Shown: positions 9,853 through 18,782 of the stretch, piece by piece
Position numbering within the stretch: position 1 is the stretch's first letter
How the letters are laid out: every line of letters starts with the position of its first letter
Translations under genes and position numbers: made by a program
Assembly: GCA_002288455.1 (NCBI GenBank)
Contig: NEUS01000038.1
Span: forward strand, 1 to 33,634
Length of the DNA stretch: 33,634 nt
From: Opitutia bacterium Tous-C1TDCM
Lineage (GTDB): Bacteria; Verrucomicrobiota; Verrucomicrobiia; Opitutales; Opitutaceae
Reading direction: 5' to 3'
Notes under the pieces: generated by a model
Seen by the model: the letters and a program-made list of their open reading frames with translations, nothing else
What the model was told of the DNA's origin: nothing
Database searches by the model: none

Positions 9853-11252
9853 AGCCGCCCGCCCTCTCCGCCGCCGACGCCGACCGCATCGAGCGCGCCC
9901 TTGAAGGCCTGCTGCCGCCGGACGCACTCGCCGCCCTGCAGGCCGACGTCATCCGCGATCCCGCCCTGCGCGCCGCCTACGCCGATCGCGCCTCGCTCCA
10001 CGCCGCCCTCCGCGCCGAACGCGAGGCGCTGCCCGCGTTGCTTGAACGCCGCGACGTTGCCGCCGACGCCGCCCTTCCCGCCCCCGCCCGCTGGCCCTTC
10101 TTCACCGCCGTGGCCGCCGCGGTCGCCGCCGCCGGCGTCGCCCTCCTGCTCGCCCTGCGCCCCGCGCCGCTCCCGGCCGTGCCCGCCGTGCCGCCCGTCG
10201 CCGTGCTCGTCAGTTCCCAAAACACCGTGTGGGCACCGTCGACCCTCCCGACCGCCGAACGCTCCGCCCTCGGCCCGGGCACGCTGTCGTTGCTCGAAGG
10301 CATCGCCACCGTGACGTTCGCCTCCGGCGCTTCCGTCACGCTCGAGGCCCCGACCAAACTCGAACTCGTCGGCCCGATGCTCACGCGCCTCATCGAAGGT
10401 TCGCTCACCGCCGAAGTCCCGCCCGGCGCCCACGGTTTCACCGTCGAAACCGCCGACCTCCGCGTTGTCGATCTCGGCACGCGCTTCGGCGTCACCGCCA
10501 GCTCCACCGGCAACTCCCACGTCATCGTTTTCGAAGGCTCAGTGCAGCTCGACGACGCCAAAGGCTCCTCGCGCACCCTCGCCGCCGGCAAATCCTACCA
10601 CGTCCGCTCCGGCGCCGTGAACGCCGGCCACCTCGAGCCGGCGCAGTCGCAGGCGCTCGAGCATATCGACGGCTGGACCTCGATCCCGACGTCGTTCGGC
10701 CGCGGCAAAGACGCCTTCGCCCGCCGCAGCCACACCGTGCCCGAACCGCAGCCGCTGCTGATGGTGAAACATTCCGACCTGCCGGCCAGCTACCAGAACG
10801 AACGCCGCGCCTTCCTCACCTTCGATCTCTCGGATGTGAAACCCGCCGCCTTGACCGAGGCCGAACTCGTCCTCGACCCGGAACCGAGCGGCCTCGGCTT
10901 CACCGCCATGGTCCCGGATTCGCGTTTCGCAATCTACGGCGTCGCCGACGAAACCGCCGATGCCTGGAGCGAAACCGGCCTCGCTTGGGAAACGGCTCCC
11001 GGCGCCGGCGACGACCTCGATCCCGCGCGCTTCCGCCGGCTGGCGGAATTCACCCTCGCCCGCGGCGCCTCCGGCGCGCCGTTTGCGGTCCGCGGCAAAG
11101 CGTTGCACGAATTCCTCAAGTCCGACACCAACGGCCTCGCCACCTTCGTCCTTGTCCGGGAAACCGGCGAGACCGAAGCCGCCGGTCTGGTCCACGCCTT
11201 CGCCTCGAAAGAACACCCCACCGCCCGCCCCCCCACCCTGCGGGTCCGCTGA
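9849..11252 (+). CDS. FecR-like putative anti-sigma protein with C-terminal DNRLRE-like domain
   Basis: 467 residues; its ATG overlaps the sigma factor's stop. Order: a cytoplasmic anti-sigma-like helical head (1-75; DRIERALEGLLPPDALAALQ); one membrane helix (about 83-103, FFTAVAAAVAAAGVALLLAL); a FecR beta domain (about 115-260), with GTLSLLEGIATVTFASGASV and RVVDLGTRFGV; then a beta-rich C-terminal domain (about 285-467) resembling the DNRLRE/CBM96 family, with AFLTFDLSDVKPAALTEAEL, DAWSETGLAWETAP and a closing HPTARPPTLRV. The protein probably holds the sigma factor at the membrane and exposes the DNRLRE module to the periplasm, possibly as a sensor of polymeric ligands. The topology is read from the sequence; the signalling role is inferred. 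Confidence 0.87.
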   Translation: MKPPALSAADADRIERALEGLLPPDALAALQADVIRDPALRAAYADRASLHAALRAEREALPALLERRDVAADAALPAPARWPFFTAVAAAVAAAGVALLLALRPAPLPAVPAVPPVAVLVSSQNTVWAPSTLPTAERSALGPGTLSLLEGIATVTFASGASVTLEAPTKLELVGPMLTRLIEGSLTAEVPPGAHGFTVETADLRVVDLGTRFGVTASSTGNSHVIVFEGSVQLDDAKGSSRTLAAGKSYHVRSGAVNAGHLEPAQSQALEHIDGWTSIPTSFGRGKDAFARRSHTVPEPQPLLMVKHSDLPASYQNERRAFLTFDLSDVKPAALTEAELVLDPEPSGLGFTAMVPDSRFAIYGVADETADAWSETGLAWETAPGAGDDLDPARFRRLAEFTLARGASGAPFAVRGKALHEFLKSDTNGLATFVLVRETGETEAAGLVHAFASKEHPTARPPTLRVR

Positions 11253-11269
11253 TTCCCCGTTTCCGCCCC

Positions 11270-14200
11270 ATGATTTCCCTCCGCTCCCTGCGGCGCCGCG
11301 TGTCCGCGGCCTTTGGTCTCGCCGCCTCGGCCCTCGCCGCCGCCGCCGTCCCGCCGGCGCCTACTCTCTCCGACGCCGAACGCGCCCAACTCCAGTTCTT
11401 CGAAAAAGAGGTCCGCCCGATTCTGGCCAACCGCTGCTACGAGTGCCACGGCGACAAGAAGCATAAAGGCGAGCTCCGCCTCGACCACATTTCCCATATC
11501 CTCAAGGGCGGCGAAAGCGGCCCCGCCCTCGTGCGCGGCAAGCCCGACGATTCGCTCCTCGTCACCGCGATCCGCTACGACACCGAGGACCTCCAGATGC
11601 CGCCGGACGAGAAATTGCCGGAAGCGGAAATCGCCGTCCTGGAAAAGTGGATTCAACTCGGCGCCCCCTGGCCCGCCGCCGATGCCGCCGCCGGCAAGAC
11701 CGCGGAACCGAAAGACGAATTCGGCTTCACCGCCTCCGACCGCGCCTACTGGGTCTTCCAGCCGCTCGCCAAACCCGTCCCGCCCGCGCCGAAATCCCCG
11801 GCCGCAGCCGCCTGGGTCGCCAACGACATCGACCGCTTCATCGCCGCCAAACACGCCGAACACGGTCTCGTCCCCGCCCCCGCCGCCGATAAAGCCGAAC
11901 TCGCCCGCCGCATCTACTTCGACCTCCACGGCCTGCCGCCCACGCGCGCGCAACTCGAGGCCTTCGTCAACGACCCGGCCCCCGACGCCTACGCCCGCCT
12001 CGTGGATACGCTCCTCGCCAGCCCCCGCTACGGCGAACGCTGGGCCCAGCACTGGCTCGACATCGTGCGCTTCGCCGAAAGCGACGGCTACCGCGCCGAC
12101 GGCTTCCGCCCCGGCGCCTGGCCCTACCGCGACTACGTCATCGCCAGCTTCAACGCCGACAAACCGTACGACCGCTTCGTCCGCGAGCAGCTCGCCGGCG
12201 ACGAACTCGCCCCGCACGACCCCGCCGTCGTCGTCGCCACCTCGTACCTCCGCAACCCGATCTACGAGTGGAACCAGCGCGACGTCCGCGGCCAGGCCGA
12301 GCTCATCGTCACCGATCTCACCGACAACGCCGGCGAAGTCTTCCTCGGTTTGAGCATGGGCTGCGCCCGCTGCCACGACCACAAGTTCGACCCGATTCTG
12401 CAGCAGGACTATTACCGCTTCCGCGCGTTTTTCGAACCCGTCCTCTGGCCCAGCGACCTCAAGCTCGCCACCGCCGAGGAACGCGCCCGCCACGCCGCGC
12501 AAACGGGAGAATGGGAAAAGGCCACCGCCGAAATCCGCGCCGAAATGGAGGCGATGGTCGGCGCCGAGCAAAAGCGCGCCGTGCAAAAAGCCCACGACCG
12601 CTTCACCGCCGACATCCAGGCGATGCTCCTCAAGCCCGCCGCCGAACGCACCGCGCAGGAACACATCCTCGCCACCATCGCCGACAAACAGCTGCTCTAC
12701 GAAGTCGAGCGCTTCGACCCGATCAAGGCGCTGAAAAAGCCCGAGGAAAAAGCGAGATACCGCGTCCTCGAAACCGAGCTGAAGAAATTCGATTCCCTCA
12801 AGCCCAAGGACCTGCTCGAGGGCTTCGTCGCCACCGACGCCGGCCCCCTCGCGCCGCCGACCAAATTCAAAACCCGCAAAGGCGAACACGAGGTGACCCC
12901 GGGTTTCCTGTCGTTGCTCGATCCGCAACCCGCTGCCGTCGCCGCGTTGCCGAACTCCACCGGCCGCCGCTCCGCCCTCGCCGCCTGGATCACGCGCCCC
13001 GAAAACCCGCTCGCCACGCGCACCATCGTGAACCGCATCTGGCAATACCACTTCGGCCGCGGCCTCGCCGGCACCCCCAACGACCTCGGCCACCTCGGCG
13101 AACGTCCCACGCATCCCGAACTCCTCGACTTCCTCGCGCAGCGCTTCGTCGCCGGCGGCTGGAAATTCAAGGCCCTGCACCGCGAGATTCTGCTCTCCGC
13201 CACCTACCGCCAAACCGCCCGCCTCGCCGTCCCCGAGCGCGCCGCCCTCGTCGATCCCGACAACAAATTCCTCTGGCGCTTCACCCCGCGCCGCCTCGAC
13301 GCCGAACAGGCGCGCGACGCCATCCTCGCCGCCAGCGGCGAACTCGACCTCGCCGCCGGCGGCCCCTCCGCGGAAGCCAACACCGCCCCCCGCCGCTCGA
13401 TCTACACGATCAAGAAACGGAACAACCAAAACGAATTCCTCCGCAGCCTCGATGCCCCGCCCGGCTTCACCGGCATCGCCGAACGCCAACGCACCTCCAC
13501 GCCCCTCCAGGCCCTCATGTTCATGAACGGCGACTGGATCATCGCCCGTGCCCGCAAGCTCGGCGCCTCCGCCGGCTCCGTCGAGAATCTCTGGCAGGCC
13601 ACGCTCGGTCGGTCCCCTTCCGCCCAGGAAAAGCAAATGGCCGACGCCTTCCTCGCCCAGCGCATCGCCGCCGCGCAGGCACCGACCGACGCCCCCCTCG
13701 GCCCCGTCGCCCTGAGCGCCGCCGCCGCCTTCCGCGAGAACACGCCGCAGGAACGCCTCGTTTCGAAAAACGCCCCGCGCGAAGGCGACGACTTCACCGT
13801 CGAGGCCGTCTTCACCCTCGACAGCATCGATGCCGGCGCCGCCGTGCGCACGATCGCCTCGCGTTGGAACGGCGAGAAAAGCGCCCTCGAAGCCCACGGC
13901 TGGAGCCTCGGCGTCACCGGCGCCAAGTCCGGCTTCAAGCCGCGCCACCTGCTCCTCCAACTCGTCGGCGAGGACGACAACATGAACACCGCCTACGAAG
14001 CGGTCCCCTCCGGCATCTTCCTCGAACTCGGGAAAACGTACCACGTCGCCGTCCGCGTCTCCTGCTCCGACCATCAGGCGACGTTCTCCGTCCGTCCGCT
14101 CGTCGCCGGCGACGGCGCCGCCGCCGTCCGCACCGCCACCGTGAAACACGCCGTCGTCGGCAAACTCGGCACCGGCCAGGCGTCCCCCGTCATCGGCGGC

Positions 14201-14473
14201 CTCTATCGCCGCTCCGCCAGCCAGTTCGACGGCCAGATCACCGCCGCCCGCATCGTGCACGGGCTCCTGCCCGACGACGCCCTCCACGCCGATCCCGCGC
14301 AGTGGACGCCCGAGACCCGCGGTCTCGCCTGGAGCGCCGCCGAGGCGAAGAACCCGTACTTCACCCGCGCCGGCGGCACCGCCAACGCCGAGAGCCCCGA
14401 CCCCAAAATCCGCGCCCTCACCGACCTCGCCCACGTCCTCCTCAACGCCAACGAGTTCATCTATCTCCACTGA
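11270..14473 (+). CDS. PSCyt1-DUF1549-DUF1553 protein with inserted LamG-like domain
   Basis: 1067 residues from the ATG at 11270, 17 nt after the FecR gene; the frame is open far upstream but a signal peptide begins here (SLRRRVSAAFGLAASALAAA). Residues 44-135 are a planctomycete cytochrome c-like domain with a CxxCH heme motif (CYECH, 56-60). DUF1549 (PSCyt2) follows with a second CxxCH (CARCH, 365-369; MGCARCHDHKFDPI). DUF1553 (PSD1) starts near 563 (TRPENPLATRTIVNRIWQYH, GTPNDLGHLGERPTHPELL). A LamG/concanavalin-like domain (about 840-1005; FTVEAVFTLDSIDAGAAV) sits before the usual DUF1553 ending, LAHVLLNANEFIYLH. The protein is probably a periplasmic heme-binding, carbohydrate-related oxidoreductase, but the family's reaction is unknown. 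It is normally paired with DUF1501, as here. Confidence 0.9.
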   Translation: MISLRSLRRRVSAAFGLAASALAAAAVPPAPTLSDAERAQLQFFEKEVRPILANRCYECHGDKKHKGELRLDHISHILKGGESGPALVRGKPDDSLLVTAIRYDTEDLQMPPDEKLPEAEIAVLEKWIQLGAPWPAADAAAGKTAEPKDEFGFTASDRAYWVFQPLAKPVPPAPKSPAAAAWVANDIDRFIAAKHAEHGLVPAPAADKAELARRIYFDLHGLPPTRAQLEAFVNDPAPDAYARLVDTLLASPRYGERWAQHWLDIVRFAESDGYRADGFRPGAWPYRDYVIASFNADKPYDRFVREQLAGDELAPHDPAVVVATSYLRNPIYEWNQRDVRGQAELIVTDLTDNAGEVFLGLSMGCARCHDHKFDPILQQDYYRFRAFFEPVLWPSDLKLATAEERARHAAQTGEWEKATAEIRAEMEAMVGAEQKRAVQKAHDRFTADIQAMLLKPAAERTAQEHILATIADKQLLYEVERFDPIKALKKPEEKARYRVLETELKKFDSLKPKDLLEGFVATDAGPLAPPTKFKTRKGEHEVTPGFLSLLDPQPAAVAALPNSTGRRSALAAWITRPENPLATRTIVNRIWQYHFGRGLAGTPNDLGHLGERPTHPELLDFLAQRFVAGGWKFKALHREILLSATYRQTARLAVPERAALVDPDNKFLWRFTPRRLDAEQARDAILAASGELDLAAGGPSAEANTAPRRSIYTIKKRNNQNEFLRSLDAPPGFTGIAERQRTSTPLQALMFMNGDWIIARARKLGASAGSVENLWQATLGRSPSAQEKQMADAFLAQRIAAAQAPTDAPLGPVALSAAAAFRENTPQERLVSKNAPREGDDFTVEAVFTLDSIDAGAAVRTIASRWNGEKSALEAHGWSLGVTGAKSGFKPRHLLLQLVGEDDNMNTAYEAVPSGIFLELGKTYHVAVRVSCSDHQATFSVRPLVAGDGAAAVRTATVKHAVVGKLGTGQASPVIGGLYRRSASQFDGQITAARIVHGLLPDDALHADPAQWTPETRGLAWSAAEAKNPYFTRAGGTANAESPDPKIRALTDLAHVLLNANEFIYLH

Positions 14474-14736
14474 CCCGTTTTCCGCTTTTCCGATTTTCCG
14501 ATTTTCGCCTTCCGCCTTTCGCCTTTCGCCTTCCCTCCGGCCTTTCGCCTTTCCGTCCGTTTCCCGCTTTTCCGCTTTCCCACGTTTCCCGATTTTCCAC
14601 TTTCCCGATTTTCCGATTTTTCGAGTTTTCGCCTTCCGCCTTCCGCCTTTCGCCTTCCCTCCCGCCTTCCGCCCTCCCTCCCTCCGTCCGTCCGTTTCCC
14701 GATTTTCTTCTTTCCCGCTTTCTTCTTTTCCGCCCG
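14474..14736 (+). repeat. Polypyrimidine low-complexity spacer with 7-8 nt period
   Basis: The 263 bases between the two CDSs are almost pure C/T with interspersed G in CCG/TCG. Units such as TTTTCCGA/TTTTCCGC (8 nt) and CCTTTCG (7 nt) recur many times. There is no hairpin, gene or Shine-Dalgarno sequence; the downstream ATG follows directly on TTTTCCGCCCG. Open frames on the opposite strand are simple Lys/Arg/Gly-rich read-through and are not genes. Confidence 0.85.
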
Positions 14737-16161
14737 ATGCCCTGCCACAACTACGACCCGGTCCGTTCCCGCCGTGAGTTTCTCCGCACCGCCGGCTGCG
14801 GCTTCGGCGCCGTCGCCCTCTCCGCGCTGCTCGGCCAGCCGGTCCTCGGCCAAACCGCCGTCCTCCCGGCCAACGCCGCCGCGCTCGCGAAACGCGCCGG
14901 CAAAGCCAAACACGTCATTTTCCTCTTCATGGAGGGCGGTCCCAGCCATCTGGATACCTTCGACTACAAGCCGCTGCTCAACCAGCTCGACGGCCAGAAG
15001 CTCCCCGCGAGTTTCAAGGAACCGATCTTGGCGATGGGGGAATCCGGCAACCCCATCCTCGGCTCCAAACGCCAATGGTGCCAGCACGGCGAAAGCGGAC
15101 TCTGGGTCTCCGATTGGTTCCCGCACGTCGCCGCCCACGCCGACGATCTCGCCGTCATCAAGTCCTGCGTCTCCGACGGCATCAACCACGCCGGCGGCGT
15201 CTGCCAGATGAACACCGGCTCCGTCTTCGGCGGCCGCCCTTCCCTCGGCGCCTGGGTCTCCTACGGCATCGGCACCGAGAACAAGGACCTGCCCGGCTTC
15301 GTCGTCATCAAGGACAGCGAAAAGGAAGTCATCAACGGCGCCCGCAACTGGGGCACGGGCTTCATGCCCGCCGTGCACCAGGGCGTGGAATTCAGCCCCG
15401 ACGGCGTCCCGATCCGTTATCTGGATACGCCGAAGGGCCTGACCGCGGAGCGCCAGCGCGACAAACTCGACCTGCTCGGCCAACTCAACCGGATGCACGC
15501 CGCCGACCGCACCGACAACACGGAGCTCGAGGCCCGCATCCGCAGCTACGAACTCGCCTACCGCATGCAGGCCGAGGCCCCCGGCGTCGTCGACCTCCGC
15601 CGGGAAACCGCGGCGACCAAGGCCCTCTACGGCCTCGACGAAAAGGAAACCGCCGTCTTCGGCCGCAACTGCCTGCTCGCCCGCCGCCTCGTCGAGCACG
15701 GGGTTCGTTTCGTGCAACTCTACAGCGGCGCCGGCAGCGGCTGGGACAGCCACTCCGCCCTCGAGCCCAACCACTCGCGCCTCTGCCGCTCCGTCGACAA
15801 ACCCATCGCCGGCCTGCTCGCGGACCTGAAATCCCGCGGCCTGCTCGACGAGACCCTCGTGATCTGGGGCGGCGAATTCGGCCGCACCCCGATGAGCGAG
15901 CAAAACGGCGGCCGCGACCACAACCCCACCGGCTTCACCATGTGGATGGCCGGCGGCGGCGTGCGCGGCGGCCAGGTTATCGGCGCCACCGACGACCTCG
16001 GCCTCTACGCCGTAAAGGACAAACTCCACGTGCACGACCTGCACGCCACGATCCTCCACCTGCTCGGCCTCGACCACACCAAGGTCGTCTACCGCCACCA
16101 AGGCCGCCCCGAGCGCATCGACCAAAACGAAGGCCGCGCCTACACGAAGATCGTCGGATAG
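14737..16161 (+). CDS. Tat-exported DUF1501 family protein
   Basis: 474 residues from the ATG at 14737. The N-terminus has a twin-arginine signal (SRREFLRTAG at 11-20, then a hydrophobic run GFGAVALSALLG). The DUF1501 body is typical: IFLFMEGGPSHLDTFDYKP (61-79), CVSDGINHAGGVCQMNTGSV, YSGAGSGWDSH, IWGGEFGRTPMSEQNGGRDH and HDLHATILHLLGLDH near the end. DUF1501 proteins belong to the alkaline phosphatase/sulfatase-like superfamily; their reaction is not established. They are nearly always encoded with PSCyt1/PSD1 proteins, as here, and are thought to act with them outside the cytoplasm. The long pyrimidine tract upstream separates this gene from its partner, so it may have its own transcript or a long leader. 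Confidence 0.92.
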   Translation: MPCHNYDPVRSRREFLRTAGCGFGAVALSALLGQPVLGQTAVLPANAAALAKRAGKAKHVIFLFMEGGPSHLDTFDYKPLLNQLDGQKLPASFKEPILAMGESGNPILGSKRQWCQHGESGLWVSDWFPHVAAHADDLAVIKSCVSDGINHAGGVCQMNTGSVFGGRPSLGAWVSYGIGTENKDLPGFVVIKDSEKEVINGARNWGTGFMPAVHQGVEFSPDGVPIRYLDTPKGLTAERQRDKLDLLGQLNRMHAADRTDNTELEARIRSYELAYRMQAEAPGVVDLRRETAATKALYGLDEKETAVFGRNCLLARRLVEHGVRFVQLYSGAGSGWDSHSALEPNHSRLCRSVDKPIAGLLADLKSRGLLDETLVIWGGEFGRTPMSEQNGGRDHNPTGFTMWMAGGGVRGGQVIGATDDLGLYAVKDKLHVHDLHATILHLLGLDHTKVVYRHQGRPERIDQNEGRAYTKIVG

Positions 16162-16191
16162 AGCGGGGATTGCGGATTGCAGCACGAAGCA

Positions 16192-16273
16192 GTCAGCGAT
16201 CAGCAATCAGCTTTCAGTTGCGCCGACGCGGCGCATCCGGCTCTCAACTCTCAGCTCTCAACCCTCAACTCAG
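16192..16273. repeat. Two 7-nt-period repeat clusters between convergent genes
   Basis: Cluster 1 (16192-16219) is GTCAGCG, ATCAGCA, ATCAGCT, TTCAGTT. Cluster 2 (16242-16269) is TCTCAAC, TCTCAGC, TCTCAAC, CCTCAAC. Each is four heptads with strict 7-nt spacing. Cluster 2 ends four bases before the ThuA stop codon. There is no T-run terminator in the gap. Confidence 0.8.
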
Positions 16274-17125
16274 CTATTTCCCATACCCCGCCACCGGCTT
16301 GCCGTCGGCGCCGAGTTTGCCCGCCGCCCACAGCAGCCCGCGGGTCACGAGATCGAGGTAAATGGGATCCGCCACCGTCGCGTTGTTGTGGCCGAGCGTC
16401 GTGGCAAAGACGCGGGTCTTCTTCGGGCCGAATTCGTTCGTCCACACCACCACCGCCTCGCCTTCGCGTTTCGTGCCGTCCTTCGCCGTCGTCGTCTGCC
16501 GGCCCGTCGCCAGCGACCGGTGCCCGGCATACACCGACGTCGGCTGCACGTTGTTGTAGAGTTCTTCCTTCATCGTCGTCCACGTCGTCATTCCGGCCGT
16601 GATCGGGCTCGCCCCCGCGGCAAAGGTCACGGTGATCGGTTCCTGCGGTCCGTGCCCGGAGGATTGCAGCCCGAGGAAATCGAACCACAGCGCCCCCGGC
16701 GAACCCGGCGCCTGCGGCCGGCGGAAATCCGGCGTCACGCGGTAGGAGTGCATCGCGCAGTGCAGCGCCACCGCCGGAATGCCGGCGACGTGCGGCGCCA
16801 GCACGTTCTTCACCATCGCCGGATCGTCGATACCCGCGGCGCATTCGTCGTGAATCACGAGGTCGTAGCCCGCGGCGTACTTCGGATCCGTGAGGCACGC
16901 GAGCGGCGGCTTCACGCTCTTGTCCGGCGTGTGCATGTGCTCCACGACCACATGGGCGCGTTTTTCCAAACCGGCTTTCAGAATGTCTTTCTGCGCGACG
17001 TAGTCGTGGCAGCAGCCGCCCGTCACGAGCAAAACCTTCAACGGCTTCGGCGCCGTCGCCGCGGTTGCGAGCGACCCGACGGCCAGACTTAGGGAAACGA
17101 AAAACGTACGCAGCGGGGTAATCAT
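16274..17125 (-). CDS. Exported ThuA-like domain protein
   Basis: 283 residues from the ATG at 17125, which begins a signal peptide (MITPLRTFFVSLSLAVGSLATAATA); 42 in-frame codons upstream are not signal-like and were left out. The body is ThuA-like (class I glutamine amidotransferase fold): LKVLLVTGGCCHDYVAQKDI, YDLVIHDECAAGI, GIPAVALHCAMHSYR, then VVVWTNEFGPKKTRVFATTL and LVTRGLLWAAGKLG near the end. Many secreted ThuA proteins occur in Verrucomicrobia and Planctomycetes beside sugar-degrading genes; the activity of this group is not defined. It lies 155 nt downstream of the metallophosphoesterase gene, on the same strand. Confidence 0.87.
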   Translation of the reverse strand: MITPLRTFFVSLSLAVGSLATAATAPKPLKVLLVTGGCCHDYVAQKDILKAGLEKRAHVVVEHMHTPDKSVKPPLACLTDPKYAAGYDLVIHDECAAGIDDPAMVKNVLAPHVAGIPAVALHCAMHSYRVTPDFRRPQAPGSPGALWFDFLGLQSSGHGPQEPITVTFAAGASPITAGMTTWTTMKEELYNNVQPTSVYAGHRSLATGRQTTTAKDGTKREGEAVVVWTNEFGPKKTRVFATTLGHNNATVADPIYLDLVTRGLLWAAGKLGADGKPVAGYGK

Positions 17126-17239
17126 AGTGGGGAAAATCGGGGAGGACTCCCCGCAGGACGCACCGCCCCGGGAAACAGTGCAAGCCTGCGCCGCGGCACC
17201 GCCTCGGAATCGAGCCACTCGTGGCTGCGCGGTCCGTCC

Positions 17240-17266
17240 TTCAACTTTCACTTTTCAACTCTCGCC
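17240..17266. repeat. Short 7-nt-period repeat in the ThuA upstream region
   Basis: TTCAACT (17240-17246), TTCACTT (17247-17253) and TTCAACT (17254-17260), followed by CTCGCC, repeat every 7 nt. They lie just beyond the 3' end of the metallophosphoesterase gene, in the 155-nt gap ahead of the ThuA gene. They resemble the heptads at 16242-16269. Confidence 0.65.
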
Positions 17267-17280
17267 TGCCCGATTCCGGC

Positions 17281-18537
17281 TCACGCCTTCAGCGTGTCTT
17301 GGAACAGCACCTTGCGCTCGAGGTTCTCCACCGCGAACCGCAGCTCGCGCGTGTCCGCGTCGATCCGGATCGTCGTCGCCTGCGCCGGCAACGGCCCGCC
17401 CCCGATCAGCTGGCCGAAACTCCGCCCCGCCCGCGGCGGGAACCACGCCGGATGGTGCGTGTGCCCGCTGATCACCAGCCGCACCCCTGCCTGCTCGAGC
17501 AGGTCCTGCCATTGCTCGCGGCCGTCCTCGCACACCCAACCCTTGAAGCCGCCCCAGACCTTGAGCCAGTTCTCCGGCACCGGATTCTCCCACACGAGCG
17601 GGATGTGCAGGCACGCGATGCGGAAGGGCGCGGTCGCGAAAACCGGATCCTGGATCGCCCGCGCCAACCACGCCCGCTGCTCGCGCCGCAACGCCGCGAA
17701 ATCGTTGAGCCCGGCGTACGCCGGCGTCGCGTCCGGCTTGTCCTCGCCCGTATCCAGAACCAAGCACGCCACCGGTCCCTGCCGGAACGTATGGAAATAG
17801 CGCCCGCCCGGGCCCGGCACGTACTGCCCCAGCCGCCGCGCGGCCCGCCCGCGCACGTCGTGGTTCCCGCGCCCCAGAAAATACGGGACCGTTGCGGCAA
17901 AAGCCTCGCCGCCCGGATTCAGGTATTCGTCCAGCAGCAGCTCGTCGCTCACGATGTCGTTGGTCACGTCGCCGTTCCACACCAGCACGTCGCCGGGCAG
18001 CTCGCGGTGGCGCGCCGCCAGCGCGCGCACCGTCGCCTTGTTCTCGTGCGTGTCGTTCCAGACCGTGAGCCGCGCCGTCGCCGCCCCCGGATCCAGCGTC
18101 CGGAAAGAACGCGTCGCCGTCGTCTCGGTCGCCCCGCGCTCGGCCCGCCGGCCCGACGGATTGAACGCCACCGCCGCCGCGTGCACGCGGTAATGGTACG
18201 TCGTGCCGGGCCGCAACCCTTCCAGCCGGAAGGCCAGCGCCTTGTCCTCGAAAGCCAGAAATCCGTTCGACCGCGCGTCGGCCCGCCGCCCCAGCGCCGC
18301 CGTCTCCCCGTACTCGACCCACCCCGTCGCCGGTTGCCTCAGCGCACAGACCACGCTCACGCCGTCCGGCGCGGGATTCAGCAGCACCGGCGCCGCCGCC
18401 CACAGCGTCCCGGCTTCCGCGCCGACGGTCGCCGGCTTCGCCGCCGGCGTTTCGGCCGCGCGCAGCGGACGCTGGGCCAACACCGCACTGCCCGCCGCCA
18501 TCCGGCCGGCGGTTTGAAAAAAGGTACGTCGTTCCAT
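17281..18537 (-). CDS. Tat-exported metallophosphoesterase with N-terminal fibronectin/PAP-like domain
   Basis: 418 residues. The start ATG at 18537 gives a twin-arginine signal (MERRTFFQTAGRMAAGSAVL). Residues about 45-145 look like the beta-sandwich N-domain of purple acid phosphatases (TGWVEYGETAALG, LRPGTTYHYRVHA). The catalytic domain carries the metallophosphatase set: NDTHE (D162, H164), WNGD (D190), GRGNHD (N225, H226), LHIP (H311) and SGHTHH (358-362). It is probably a periplasmic dinuclear-metal phosphoesterase of unknown substrate. It is divergent from the TonB receptor gene with 245 nt between them, and is followed by the ThuA gene. Confidence 0.9.
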   Translation of the reverse strand: MERRTFFQTAGRMAAGSAVLAQRPLRAAETPAAKPATVGAEAGTLWAAAPVLLNPAPDGVSVVCALRQPATGWVEYGETAALGRRADARSNGFLAFEDKALAFRLEGLRPGTTYHYRVHAAAVAFNPSGRRAERGATETTATRSFRTLDPGAATARLTVWNDTHENKATVRALAARHRELPGDVLVWNGDVTNDIVSDELLLDEYLNPGGEAFAATVPYFLGRGNHDVRGRAARRLGQYVPGPGGRYFHTFRQGPVACLVLDTGEDKPDATPAYAGLNDFAALRREQRAWLARAIQDPVFATAPFRIACLHIPLVWENPVPENWLKVWGGFKGWVCEDGREQWQDLLEQAGVRLVISGHTHHPAWFPPRAGRSFGQLIGGGPLPAQATTIRIDADTRELRFAVENLERKVLFQDTLKA

Positions 18538-18782
18538 GCGGGTTCGTTGGGTCGGGGTGGGCAGGGGTTGTTCGGCGTTCCCCGGCCCGCGTCAAGCGGC
18601 GATCCCGCCGCTCCGGTGCGCCGCGCTCGCCGGACCGGAGCGCGCAATCTGACGGGGCGATTTCTTATTTTTCGCCCATTTTCAGGCGCATCCCACAGTA
18701 GTTTTTCCCTCGCCAATCTGTTACCTTGGATCGGTCGCATCGGATCAACGGATCCGGCTTCGGCCGCCCCACCCCAACCCCT

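Noticed and set aside
10934..14470. A 1178-codon minus-strand open frame opposite the PSCyt1/PSD1 gene
   Set aside because: Gly/Glu/Val-rich composition typical of the complement of a GC-rich gene; no domain or signal.
14457..14750. Minus-strand 97-residue Lys/Arg/Gly-rich open frame across the polypyrimidine tract
   Set aside because: It is simple read-through of the repeat tract (ERRK/GKGR periodicity) and has no independent support.
16192..16273. Possible CRISPR array because of regular repeats
   Set aside because: The repeats are 7 nt long and contiguous, with no unique spacers; no cas genes are in the window.
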